Shown piece by piece: positions 12,207 to 21,713 of a DNA stretch of 64,000 nucleotides. Position numbers and translations under genes: made by a program. Source of the stretch: Sphaerulina vaccinii (taxonomy: Eukaryota; Ascomycota; Dothideomycetes; Mycosphaerellales; Mycosphaerellaceae); NCBI GenBank assembly GCA_022570795.1, contig JAKUDP010000003.1:558001-622000 (forward strand), read 5' to 3'. The notes beneath the pieces were generated by a model. That model did no database searches, was not told the DNA's origin, and saw only the letters and a program-made list of their open reading frames with translations. The number at the start of each line of letters is the position of its first letter. Position 1 is the stretch's first letter.

Positions 12207-12497
12207 TAAGCCTTGAGGTATACTGCGCGAGAGCAATACGAACCTTGCTCGAGCTCCCGACTGGACTCCTTTACCATTGGCGCAAGCAGCGTTCCCCGCA
12301 TACACAATGAACAGCACAGGATCTTGCTATTGGCATCAGGATGGCTACAAGCCAGTTTGCATGCCTTAATCGGCTGTCGATTCACCCATGATCAGGTTGG
12401 CTTCCGCAGGAGGCATCAGAACGCTACGTGCTGAGCGATATGAGCATACATGCCTGCACTTTAAGCTCCGCAGACAGTGCTGTATCCGGAACTTGAC

Positions 12498-12870
12498 ATG
12501 GCGACCAGAAAGCCGAAAAGCATAGCACTCCAGGAGAGTATGGCCTTTGGGCTGCTGCTGGTGTTCAGGTGCTCTAGCAGAGGATGAGCCCAAAGGTCCA
12601 GTCCAAGGCACAGTCGAAGGTGCCTGCAAAGCCCAAGACGTCGCCTAAGACTGCAAGATTTACACCAAAGTACAACCAAGAGGACACTTCGAATGAAGTA
12701 TGGCGCATGAAGCTGCGTTAATGCCGAAGACAACGACGAGTACAAATCCAAGCTCAACAAATCCATGAATGAGCAATCGTTTGCTATGCAGGAGGAAGCA
12801 AGTCATGGCCAGTATCTTCACAGTACGGACATGGCTGCGCAATCTGAATCCAGCTCGTCTGCTTGATCGA
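12498..12870 (+). other. Coding-like fragments, gene model unresolved
   Basis: Three consecutive pieces read like protein but in different frames: one from ATG 12498 (MATRKPKSIALQESMAFG), one from ATG 12584 to the TAA at 12719-12721 (Lys/Pro/Ser-rich), and one from about 12724 (EDNDEYKSKLNKSMNEQSF) to about 12868. A 56-nt intron (12703-12758, GTATGG...CCAAG) could join the second and third; no clean splice joins the first. This is either a small gene I cannot model or a decayed one. Confidence 0.25.
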
Positions 12871-13944
12871 CACTCGAGATTAGAGAGTCTGTGAGATGCA
12901 CCCCTATAACCCTGCAACTCTCGAGAACGACCATGCCGGTTGTCCTCTCGTTGTTTGTAGTCCAGACATCTTTTTCCTTCAGAGGGAGACGGCAAGAGTC
13001 TAGGGACGAAAACCTGTCGTGGAGCATCGATCTGATGCTGTCAGCCGCATTCCAAAGCCTGGAGTCGCCAATTGACCAGAAATTCCGGAAGGTTTTGCAC
13101 CCAGGTGAGTTGAAGCGAAGCGTGCAGAAGTGGCAAGGTTGCCAAAGTTGCAAGCCAATGGTGTTGTGCGCAGCAGGACAAAGGCGCGATACCCGGATGA
13201 GTAGTCTCTCAAGTGAAAATCTACTCGCCCCTCCAGCTTCAGCATGCAGGAATCAGTCTGGCTCCATTACGTCCGCCCAAGCTCCATGACGCTTTGCTGC
13301 ACACTCTGGTGCGTCTACATCGATCGAACACAGGCTATCATTTATCATTCAGCGCCAAGCCACGCTGGACGCGCGAGAGTCGGCATCGTAAGGCACACTC
13401 TTCATGCTGTCTCTTTCAATGCTTAGCGACGCTTTTCTTAAATCGCCCACTCGCCTTCGATCTTGCTGTCCGTTCGCACCAACATACGACTTGATGGCGA
13501 AATGAGCTGATACACATGGCGACCTTCGCCGCCATTTTGTTGCGCCTGATGCTCTCATTCAGCTGCGAGAGGGAGCTGGTGTTGTCCAGCATTGCGCGCT
13601 GAGAGGTATATCTCATACAGCCGTCCAGCAACCAGCCTGTCCTGCATCGTTGTGGGCAAATGGAATTCGGAAGGTAAGACGCTCTGTTCAACCTCTGTTC
13701 ACTCTCCTTCTCTTTGAAGTTCAGCAGAACCTTTTGCTGGATCTGCCTGCCGCGTTCACTGCAGCTTGCCGTGCGAGGGAGACATGGATTTGTGGTCCAA
13801 CTGAGCAAGCTCAATGCTGTTTCGCCGATGCGATGAGACGTGGTGTCTGTTGATCTGTCGTGCCGAAGTCCTACTCTGTCCCAACAACATCGCATCCGAC
13901 ATAAGATCTAGGCAGTTTCGTACTCTCCAGATCATCAGCAATTC
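12871..13944. other. No confident gene
   Basis: Short open frames on both strands. On the minus strand about 13416-13930 contains stretches that resemble protein (SMSPSHGKLQ next to a GTGAAC donor-like site, and TSSLSQLNESIRRNKMAAK). They may be extra 3' exons of the minus-strand gene ending at 13945, or chance. Confidence 0.3.
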
Positions 13945-14370
13945 TCATACTGTCCAGGTTTTCTCGGCGGAAGTGTGGTCACCATCACCGCAGGTGGTTG
14001 AGTAAAGCCCGTGCGACTCACTGGCCAAGCCGGATAGGGTCATGCTACAGCTTGACGCGGAAGAGGACAACGGCCTGTGCGGTCTTTTGTATGCGCTCTT
14101 AACACTCGACTGCCGTGGACGCTCTCCGGCAGGCGGAGATGCGATGTACTCGGTCGAGGGAGGTGTGCGGAGGTCGAAGTCATTGCGATCACTGTTCGTG
14201 TCGAGTCCTGGTGATTGTTCGAAGTCCATGCTGTAGCGCATGCGCCAGATGATGCTCCGGCTGCCATCGCTATCGCCGTCCTGCTGTCTGTTACTGCCGC
14301 TGTCGCTGCGGTTGTCGCTACCACCATCGCAGTGGATTGATCGTGGATGCCAGAGACCTCCTTCCGTCTC
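13945..14370 (-). CDS. C-terminal exon of an unrecognised disordered protein (5' end not resolved)
   Basis: A minus-strand frame of about 141 codons, open to an in-frame TGA near 14392 with an acceptor-like TGCAAG just inside it, so the exon probably begins at 14370. Composition is clearly protein-like and disordered: Ser/Asp/Gly-rich (GGSDNRSDSGSNRQQDGDSD), then RTPPSTEYIASPPAGERPRQ, SVKSAYKRPHRPLSS and a Ser/Thr-rich tail ending KTWTV. An internal ATG at 14241 could instead start a 98-aa protein. Upstream exons probably lie at 14400-14900 but I could not fix them. No domain recognised. Confidence 0.5.
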   Translation of the reverse strand, partial: ETEGGLWHPRSIHCDGGSDNRSDSGSNRQQDGDSDGSRSIIWRMRYSMDFEQSPGLDTNSDRNDFDLRTPPSTEYIASPPAGERPRQSSVKSAYKRPHRPLSSSASSCSMTLSGLASESHGLYSTTCGDGDHTSAEKTWTV

Positions 14371-14392
14371 CTTGCAGAGAAGGATCCCTCAG

Positions 14393-15746
14393 CACTGCAA
14401 TCGGTGTGCGCAAGACAGCACGACCATGCAGATCGCCACCATCAAGCCACCGTCGTCGCCGACTGCGCGGTTGTGATCAGCCTGCCCCGACAATTTGCGC
14501 TGCGCTCTCCATTGCGAATCTTCAGTATTATGTCTGTCCACCGATATCAAGGACTCTCTGCATCATTCTCATCGTCATCGGCGCATCCTCGAGCTTGTTT
14601 GGCGGTGGAAAGCGCAATGTTGTTGGTGCAGTGAAGCATGCGCAAGCGGCGAAAGTGAAGGGAACGGACTTCGAGACGGCCAAGCCATCACGCCTCAGGC
14701 CAACAGCCACTTCTGGCAGCAATCCCCACACCGCCTCTCTACCACGACACCACGCCCAGCCGACTGTACTCATGGACTTGGAGAGGAGATAATAGACCCT
14801 TGCAAACAAATCTGCCACTTCGGATTGTTGACGTGACTCCTTGACCTCGACATATCGAGGAGGGAAGCTGGACGGCCAGACCACGAAGTGACGTTCAGTT
14901 ACGGTCGGTTTAAGCTCAAGCCCTGCGGGAAGTCAACCAAGATCGCTGGCTCCACTAGCTGCTCCACTACCAGGGGTGGCAGCTGCCCTGTGCTTCAGCC
15001 TTGGGACGCTGTCGGGCTGTCGGGCGAGATCGGGACGCTCTCAGGACAGGCGTGCAGCTGCAGTACAACCACCGTGAGAAGCAGTACAACACCACGAAAT
15101 AGCAACGAACAAACGCCTTCGAATACAGCACGAGCGAGCGAACGGTAAGGACGCCTGCGTACTGCAGAGTTCTTTCATCAGTCTATTTTCGAGTGCAGCA
15201 GAAGTGGTTCAGCCAGTACAAGCACGGGAGAGCATAAGCAGATGGTGGAGCATGCAGAAGCATCACGGGAGGTTACAGACGAGCGTGATATCAGAAATAG
15301 TGCAAAGGCTGCCGCCGAGAAGCGCGCGGGTGCACTACAGCTTTGCTACAGGCATGCGCTGAGAAAGACGTAGACGCCAGGACGGCATGACCGTACGATG
15401 GATCGTGTAGGGTGAGAAACAGCACGATCTAAACATATCATACGTGTAATTGGCTTACAGCCTATTATAAGTACAGCGCGCGAGCTCCGACGGTCGAACC
15501 AGCCCGTAGGCAGGATGTAGGGACCCTATGAAGTGCCATTTCATGTTAGAACAGGTTGCCCGCCGGCCTGGCCACTAGGAGCATGCATGGCACCTAAGCG
15601 ATACCATTCATCGTCAGCCACGTCTTGAGCTCGAAGCTCGCTCTGCAGACCTTCATTGAACACAATCGCACTGATCGATCTTTAGTACCGCGCCTTTCCA
15701 AAGTAGAGCCATTGGTCTATAGGCCATCGCAGTTCCAGTCCTCAAG
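14393..15746. other. Intergenic; may hold 5' exons of the minus-strand gene
   Basis: Between the disordered-protein exon and the HET gene. The minus strand at about 14528-14884 has one open frame of mixed quality that could include upstream exons of the previous gene. The rest shows no gene-like signal; it presumably includes the promoter of the HET gene. Confidence 0.35.
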
Positions 15747-17621
15747 ATGCGGCTCCTCAATGTCCATACTCTGGAGTTCAAAGAATGCAATCCGGGCGAC
15801 TTCGATGATATTCCGCCGTACATTATCGCATCGCACCGCTGGTCGGTAGAGCCTCAGCAGGAACCAAGATACAAAGATGTGCTGAAGCGACGCCCACGAT
15901 TGACGACCTGCCCTGGATATGAGAAGGTCCGAGGCTTCTGCAAGATCATCAGCGAGTCCAGGAGCGGCATAGATTATCTTTGGATCGATACAGTCTGTAT
16001 TGACCAGAGCAGTTCCGCTGAGCTACACGAATCGATCAACAGCATGTTCAATTGGTATGCTGAGGCCGAATGTTGTCTTGCGTATCTCGAGGATGTTGAG
16101 CCTGGCACCCATTTATTGGACAGTCAGCTTCTGAGCTCAGCACTGGCAGGCAGCGAGTGGTTTCGACGAGGATGGACATTACAGGAGCTCATCGCGCCAT
16201 CCAAGGTTGTCTTCCTCAACCAAGCCTGGGAGGCCATTGGACATAAGGGTTGTATGGACTCAGAAGACCTAGAAGGATTTGGTTCTTCTCGCGACATAAC
16301 GTCACTCGTCAGTAACATCACCAGAATTCCCGAAGAAGTACTGTATGACAGTGAGGAACGAAAGAAGTGTGACGACGAAGAGAAGAAGTCGTGGATGAAG
16401 GATCGACTCACTACGAGGGTTGAAGATCTAGCATATTGCATGCTGGGCATCTTTGAGGTCTTCATACCTCTTGTGTATGGAGAAGGCCAACAGGCACACG
16501 CTCGACTCCTCAAGGAGATCATGGCCAAGAACGAAGCCGATAGGGCACAAGCTGAAGAAGAAGAGAGACGCTGGCGAGAGGCTCAGATAGACTGGGAACT
16601 ACTATCCGAGGAACGTGCAATAGACCTTACTCACCAAGTCTCTCGATTGCGGAGGAAAGGCTACACTACAGACGAAGCGGTACACGACATAGCACTTACA
16701 TGGCAACGGCAGTTTGAAATACCCGTCGACCAAGCTACTCAAGACATCGAAGCTTATCTGCGAGCGATTGAACAGCATGCTGGCTGGACTCGATCTCGCT
16801 ACAGAGAACTACGCCGCTGTGGGCTCACTCGTGCGACATGCCTTCGACGTATGGAAGCTGAATTGTGTCGTTCAGGATACAACGCCATAGACGCGCACAG
16901 ATCTATCCGGAACCGATTGTATTTCAAGCCACTGTCGAAGAAGAGGAAGCCAGCCAGCCTGGACAGAGATGGTCATCTCCAGGTGCCATTGGACTGCGAA
17001 AAGGGACAAGCTGCAGAACGACACGAGTCGAGCAAAGCACTCGTACCTGCAATAAAGGTTCAAGACTTTGCTCAAACTAGCAAAAACGTACTTGCGTCCG
17101 ATGTAGAGTTGCCAAGTGAGAGTCCTCAAGAGGCTGCAGTATCGGCTACGGTTCCAAATTCTGAGATAAACGCATCAGCCGGAGTCCTTGTTGTGCGAGA
17201 GCAGAACGCTAGGGTTCACCACTCATCAGGCCAAGAAGACCAAGATACCACCAAGCTCTCCGTTGTCCACCATTCCACCTCGACTGTTTCTAGAAAGCTT
17301 TGGAGACCAGCCAACCTAGATGAGTTCATGCAGGTCATGGGACCGCTCCTAGTTCGCAAAGCCATGGGCGATGAGTTGATACTTAATCTTAAGACGCCTG
17401 CTGTACTGTCATTCTTCTCAATCGAGAGGAAGGGCAGCACATTCAGTACCACACTATTCTTGCGCGAAGCGGTCCCAAAGCCAATGCCCGCAACGGCGGC
17501 CTCGCACGAGCAGGGAGTGATGGAAGGGTTGAAAAGGATAGTAGCGACACCATTCGAGGAGCGCTTCAAGGCGTCATTTCGTTCTCCACCTAGGATTGAG
17601 GAGATTAGAGATGTCACATGA
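15747..17621 (+). CDS. HET-domain protein (heterokaryon-incompatibility type)
   Basis: Single exon of 624 aa. The start MRLLNVHTLEF is the standard opening of one large HET-domain family. The HET core is present in order: PPYIIASHRW, GYEKVRGFCKI, the hallmark YLWIDTVCIDQSSSAELHESI, MFNWYAEAECCLAYL, and WFRRGWTLQELIAPS, ending near LAYCMLGIFEVFIPLVYGEG at about residue 250. No NACHT/NB-ARC ATPase or WD/ankyrin repeats follow. Instead residues about 285-390 form charged helices with a recurring pattern (LRRKGYTTDEAVHDI, LRRCGLTRATCL, CRSGYNAIDAHRSI), then a basic linker and an unknown C-terminal domain. HET proteins trigger cell death on non-self recognition; the partner is unknown. It sits alone at the edge of the gene-poor stretch. 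Confidence 0.93.
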   Translation: MRLLNVHTLEFKECNPGDFDDIPPYIIASHRWSVEPQQEPRYKDVLKRRPRLTTCPGYEKVRGFCKIISESRSGIDYLWIDTVCIDQSSSAELHESINSMFNWYAEAECCLAYLEDVEPGTHLLDSQLLSSALAGSEWFRRGWTLQELIAPSKVVFLNQAWEAIGHKGCMDSEDLEGFGSSRDITSLVSNITRIPEEVLYDSEERKKCDDEEKKSWMKDRLTTRVEDLAYCMLGIFEVFIPLVYGEGQQAHARLLKEIMAKNEADRAQAEEEERRWREAQIDWELLSEERAIDLTHQVSRLRRKGYTTDEAVHDIALTWQRQFEIPVDQATQDIEAYLRAIEQHAGWTRSRYRELRRCGLTRATCLRRMEAELCRSGYNAIDAHRSIRNRLYFKPLSKKRKPASLDRDGHLQVPLDCEKGQAAERHESSKALVPAIKVQDFAQTSKNVLASDVELPSESPQEAAVSATVPNSEINASAGVLVVREQNARVHHSSGQEDQDTTKLSVVHHSTSTVSRKLWRPANLDEFMQVMGPLLVRKAMGDELILNLKTPAVLSFFSIERKGSTFSTTLFLREAVPKPMPATAASHEQGVMEGLKRIVATPFEERFKASFRSPPRIEEIRDVT

Positions 17622-17914
17622 CCATATGTCTTCGAATGCATTGACGGTTGATTATAATCAGGTGCAATCACTGACTCCCACCGACTGAGCAGACGTTGAA
17701 TCTCTTTCGTTGATTGAGTGATGACTGATCGTCACAGGTAATGACATTGCTGAACATTTCATTTTGCGCTTTCTCAGCACATCTCATTCGTGAGTCTTCT
17801 ATTTCAGCACAGAGTCGACTAGCCTAGGCTAGCTTGACATGCAGACATCGTGATCTTTTCCAGCCTACAGCGCCGACCAGACTAGCCTTCAGAAAACTCC
17901 TTGACCAGTCCATA

Positions 17915-18016
17915 TCAACCAGAAGAAGAAGCTGCTGCTGCTGCCGCCGCCGCTGCTGCCTTCTTCTCCTCCTCCTTAGAATCCCGCCTCCTCAAAGCCG
18001 CTTCATAAGGAGACTC
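17915..18016 (-). other. In-frame coding-like extension beyond the RPL28 stop
   Basis: Directly after the TAG of RPL28 (18017-18019) the same frame stays open for 33 codons to a TGA at 17915-17917. It encodes ESPYEAALRRRDSKEEEKK followed by about ten Ala and SSSG. This Lys/Glu/Ala-rich composition is typical of ribosomal protein tails, and the last Ala codons form a GCA/GCG microsatellite. Whether it is translated is unknown. Confidence 0.5.
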
Positions 18017-18683
18017 CTACTTCTCCTCTGGAGTGAGCTTCAAGAATTCGGAACCCTTCTGTGCCTTCTTGCCTCGTGGCTTGCTAACGCGAGACTTCTT
18101 GTTATCGCGCTGGCTAGACTTGACTGCTGAAGCACGTGCGACGGCCTCGGCGCGGAGATCTGGACGGTAACCCTTCTTGGCGGTGGAGTTGACAATGGAA
18201 GTGTAAAGCTTTCGCGATGGGGTCGAGGCGCTGAAGGAGGAGGTTTGGTATTGCTGGGCTGGCTTGTTGCCGCGCGAGGAGAGCTTGGTGGTCAGGCGAA
18301 CTGTGTTATCGTCTGCGTTGATGCCGATGGCCTATTTCTCACCCGTTAGGAGGATGTATTGTTGACAGTGCTGTGGTGGGAGGACTGACCTTGTCGTTGA
18401 CGTATCCGACATACTTGCGGCTGTGCTTGTTGACGAGGTTGAGCGGGTCGCGGGAGAAGACGACCTGCTTGCCAGACCCGAGGCGGCGCTTCACGAGGAA
18501 GGAGTTGGTGTTGCCTGTAAGATACCACTGTTATTCCATATTCCTCATATGCATGTATTTCCCCTCCAATGTCTCCATTTCGCATCTTTCTCCATGCCTC
18601 TCTCTTTCCGCGCGGAATGGATTCGACGTACGGGTCACCTCCCAGATGAGGTCGCTGCTCAGGTTCTCGTATTGGGTCGACAT
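18017..18683 (-). CDS. RPL28: 60S ribosomal protein L28 (eL28)
   Basis: Cytosolic large-subunit ribosomal protein, 163 aa. Exons 18632-18683, 18390-18514 and 18017-18331, with introns of 117 and 58 nt, in phase. Start MSTQYENLSSDLIWEVTR; then SFLVKRRLGSGKQVVFSRDP, LNLVNKHSRKYVGYVNDKA, INADDNTVRLTTKLSSRGNK, and the conserved RKLYTSIVNSTAKKGYRPD and LRAEAVARASAVKSSQR. The annotated end is LKLTPEEK followed by TAG, after which the frame continues with coding-like sequence (listed separately). It is already somewhat longer than most eL28 proteins. It is divergent from TOM7, 210 bases away. Confidence 0.93.
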
Positions 18684-18893
18684 TTTGGCGTTTGAGTTGG
18701 ACGTGAGAAGTTCAATGCAATCGTTGTCGTTGTTCTTGGGTGGAGTTTGGATATGTGTGTCTTGGCAAGAGCGATCGGCCTTGACTCCGCCGACGATTGA
18801 ACTTCGCGATCTTAACTTTCCCGCGAAGCACCTCCGTCAAAAGAGCATCGCATCAAACACCACTTCCTCCACCACACAGAACGAACAGACACA
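18684..18893. promoter_or_regulatory. Shared divergent promoter of RPL28 and TOM7
   Basis: Only 210 bases separate the start codons of RPL28 (minus) and TOM7 (plus), so both promoters and 5' UTRs must lie here or overlap. The TOM7-proximal part is AC-rich just before the ATG. No specific factor site is claimed. Confidence 0.6.
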
Positions 18894-19227
18894 ATGGCTT
18901 GGTTGGCACTGTCAGAGGAGAGCAAGGTACGGAGATGGAGCATTTCGAACGGCGACAAATGGGCAAGAGCTGATTGAGAAACAGGAGCGCATCGCGAGGG
19001 TCATCGACCTCTCAAGAGTAGCAATCCACTAGTATGGCGACACTGTGCTGAAAGAAGCGAGCACACCAGACTGACATGTGCGCAGTGGCTATCTCCCTCT
19101 AATCATCTACCTGGGTTACACACGAAGCAAACCAAGACCGTCATTGATCAGGTATGTCAAGATGAGAGCACAGAACGAAAGCGCCAGGCTAATCGATGGC
19201 AGACTCTTCTCTCCTTTGGCGCAATAG
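18894..19227 (+). CDS. TOM7: Mitochondrial outer membrane translocase subunit Tom7
   Basis: Tiny TOM-complex subunit, 56 aa, in four exons: 18894-18926, 18985-19031, 19086-19151, 19203-19227, with introns of 58, 54 and 51 nt. The spliced protein reads MAWLALSEESKERIARVI, then the Tom7 hallmark RVAIHYGYLPLIIYLGYTRS and KPRPSLIRLFSPLAQ. One C-terminal membrane segment (YLPLIIYLGYT). Tom7 modulates assembly of the TOM40 channel. Because every exon is short, ordinary open-frame scanning misses it; identification rests on the full-length match to the family pattern and on splice phases that sum to whole codons. Confidence 0.93.
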
Positions 19228-19681
19228 ACGACTTCGAACGAACGACTTGTACAGATACGACACGGTGGGAGCGTACAATAGATGGAACGAATGGGACATG
19301 CCTGAGCCTGCCAGAGTCAGGTCTGCGAAAGGCAGGAAGCATAGCATGGCGTAAGAGGATTCGCTGCATGTATAAGTTCTGAATGATACCACTTTTCTGC
19401 TCAGATGTTCCTGGTACGACATCGTGTCTCTCATCCAGGAACTGACTGAGTTTTGGCTAAGCCTAATGATGATGTTGCATTGTCCATGTATGGGGCTACA
19501 ACAGTGGAATGAGGTTGCAGCACCAGATGATCAGCTGTGAACGCGAGAGACGCTGTTGTTCAATATGCATTCGTCGTATGGTACACATCTCCATCTATGC
19601 TATACTACAACTACAGTTCAAGCAAGAAGGGATATCCACTGCATTAAGTGGCTGTCATGCTGACTCTGAGCAAGACACGAT
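19228..19681. other. Intergenic, no gene seen
   Basis: Lies between convergent TOM7 and the small minus-strand gene; presumably both 3' ends. No protein-like frame. Confidence 0.5.
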
Positions 19682-20237
19682 CTATTCAGGCTTTTCTGTC
19701 GTAATTTGAAATATCGTCGATAGGCTCAATCCCAATTTGCCAGATGCTAACGTCAGAGCTAGCATAGCAGGATTATAGCCGAGATCAGATCCTCTCATAC
19801 TGACTCTAGCTTCCAGTTCTTGGTGAACTTTGAACCATACCCGCTGACTGGTCGCCCATTCGCTATAGTCGCCATTGGCCAGCTTCGCGTAATCGTCAGG
19901 CCTCGGTACTCTTCTGTCAGGACGCTTGGTCATGTTGCTAATGTCAGGGAGTTTGACGCGCCATTTGTCGTTACCGGCCTGTCTGGGAGGGTAAGTGGGG
20001 GTGCTCGAGCAGATCCCGCAGTCGTTGGACTCGGTAGATGAAGAGGGCGACAGTTGTATTCACCATGAGGTTCTTTCTTTGCACGGATCCTTTCGCCCCA
20101 TTGCATGACTCCAAAGATTCAACCATTCGGCTGTCATACGGATCGACTGGTATTGGTGGTTCCACAGCAGTGAGATGACGCTGCTGTTCGGACCATGATA
20201 GGTGTGGCGATGGCAACACCTCTTTCCCGGCACTCAT
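19682..20237 (-). CDS. Hypothetical protein, 164 aa
   Basis: Two exons, 19975-20237 and 19682-19913, with a 61-nt intron (GTAACG...CTGACAG), in phase. Protein-like throughout: MSAGKEVLPSPHLSWSEQ, PPIPVDPYDSRMVESLES, FIYRVQRLRDLLEHPHL, RRVPRPDDYAKLANGDYSEW, QRVWFKVHQELEARVS and a hydrophobic YNPAMLALTLASGKLG near the C-terminus. No family recognised and no signal peptide. The ATG is only 9 bases beyond the stop of the SF3B4-like gene and in the same frame, so it may be co-transcribed, have a promoter inside the upstream gene, or start further in. Confidence 0.6.
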
Positions 20238-20246
20238 AGCAGGAAG

Positions 20247-21431
20247 CTATCGCTGCTGTCTAAACCCTTGCGAAGGCAACCCGGCAGGCGGTGGTGGAAG
20301 ACCTGGATGCCCTGGCAAGCCCATCGGCGGTGGAGGGAGTCCAGAAGGCGGCGGTCCGCCTTGATAGCCTTGTTGCACGCCTGGTGCATTGCTGGGACCA
20401 CCGTATCCTGCATTTGTTGGTGGAGGTCGAGCTGGAAGTCCTGCTGCTTGAGGTGGCGCTTGGAGAGGAGACTGACTGCTGTAGTTTCGTGGCGGTAGTC
20501 CTTGTGGCGGCTGGTGTGGAAGAGATGGAGGTGGCTGAGGCACACCATTCGGAGGCATTCCATATGGTGGAGCAGATGGCATGTGCGAAGGTACTGGAGA
20601 AGGAGTATAACCTTGGTATCCTCCATACGCTGGCGGAGGCTGAGGCGTCGGTCCCCTGCCCATGCCGTTCGGTGGTCCAACAGGATAGCCGTTGGCTCCT
20701 GTCATGTTCACAGGCGTCATGTTCTGTGGTGCACTGGGCGCTCCATTGGGCATGATCAAGGCAGCTGGCAGTGCAGGAATAGCGAGTTCCACACCATGTT
20801 TCCTCGCCTGTGCAGCCAAAGCTCTTTCTGCATCATCGCCATGTCTCTCGCCCTTGCCGTCCTTCTTGTATGCGTACTGCACCGTGATTTCCTTGTTCAT
20901 GAGATACTGTCCATGCATATGCTCGATGGCCTGATCTGAAGCTTCGAATGCCGCGTAGCTCACGAAACCATAACCCTTTGACAGATTCGCTTCGTCTCTG
21001 GCGACTTTTGGCGCAGCCACAAGTGGCCCAAATCTGCTGAAAGTGTCATACAGCACCTTCTCGTCGACCATGTCGTTCAAATTACCAACGAACAGTTCTG
21101 CGCCCACACCAGCGCCTCCTCCCAGTCCTCCTCCTTCGCCGTTCGGGCCTCTCTTATCGGCAGAAGCTTTGTTGACTCTGATGGGCTTGCCATATAGTCG
21201 AATTTGGTTCATAATCTTGCAAGCATAATCGGCATCTTCTTCACTGCCAAACTCGACGAAGCCATATCCTTGGTGTGATTGTGTAACTCGGTCTTTTGGT
21301 AGATGCACATTAATGACTGGTCCCGCCTGCAGCATCAACTCCCATATCAGCGGATCGGTGCATCGTTCGTCGAGATTGCCAATGTAGAGTGTGCTGTCCT
21401 TGTCTTGCTCCCAATGGCGGGATCCGGACAT
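20247..21431 (-). CDS. HSH49: Splicing factor 3b subunit 4-like (two RRMs)
   Basis: U2 snRNP-associated SF3b subunit (SF3B4/Hsh49), 394 aa, one exon. Start MSGSRHWEQDKDSTLYIGNL is the family's; in-frame codons further upstream are not needed. RRM1 spans about residues 13-90 (STLYIGNL, GYGFVEF) and RRM2 about 110-185 (ELFVGNL, KGYGFVSY). The C-terminal half is Pro/Gly-rich with repeated PPP and GLP elements. Human SF3B4 has the same two-RRM plus proline-rich layout; yeast Hsh49 lacks the tail. It would act in branch-site recognition in the nucleus. It is divergent from the DUF2015 gene, 282 bases between starts. Confidence 0.94.
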   Translation of the reverse strand: MSGSRHWEQDKDSTLYIGNLDERCTDPLIWELMLQAGPVINVHLPKDRVTQSHQGYGFVEFGSEEDADYACKIMNQIRLYGKPIRVNKASADKRGPNGEGGGLGGGAGVGAELFVGNLNDMVDEKVLYDTFSRFGPLVAAPKVARDEANLSKGYGFVSYAAFEASDQAIEHMHGQYLMNKEITVQYAYKKDGKGERHGDDAERALAAQARKHGVELAIPALPAALIMPNGAPSAPQNMTPVNMTGANGYPVGPPNGMGRGPTPQPPPAYGGYQGYTPSPVPSHMPSAPPYGMPPNGVPQPPPSLPHQPPQGLPPRNYSSQSPLQAPPQAAGLPARPPPTNAGYGGPSNAPGVQQGYQGGPPPSGLPPPPMGLPGHPGLPPPPAGLPSQGFRQQR

Positions 21432-21713
21432 GTTGAGGGATGTTGCTGATGTTGTGGTAGTTGGCGCAAAGAGAATCAAAAAAGTGTGAATCTGAAGCTG
21501 TCTGAGTTGAACGTTGACGCGAACCTTGCAGCGGAGCGGAGCCAAGTGCGCGTGCTCAAGAACAAGTGCTTACGACTGCCTTTCCTTCTCACACCATACC
21601 TACTCACATATGCGCCGGTGACGATATCGAGGGCAGCGAGGCCCAATTCTCCTTCTCCTTCGCTTCTAGTCTACTACATCACCTGAAACTGCTCCGATCA
21701 GCACATCCGAGCC

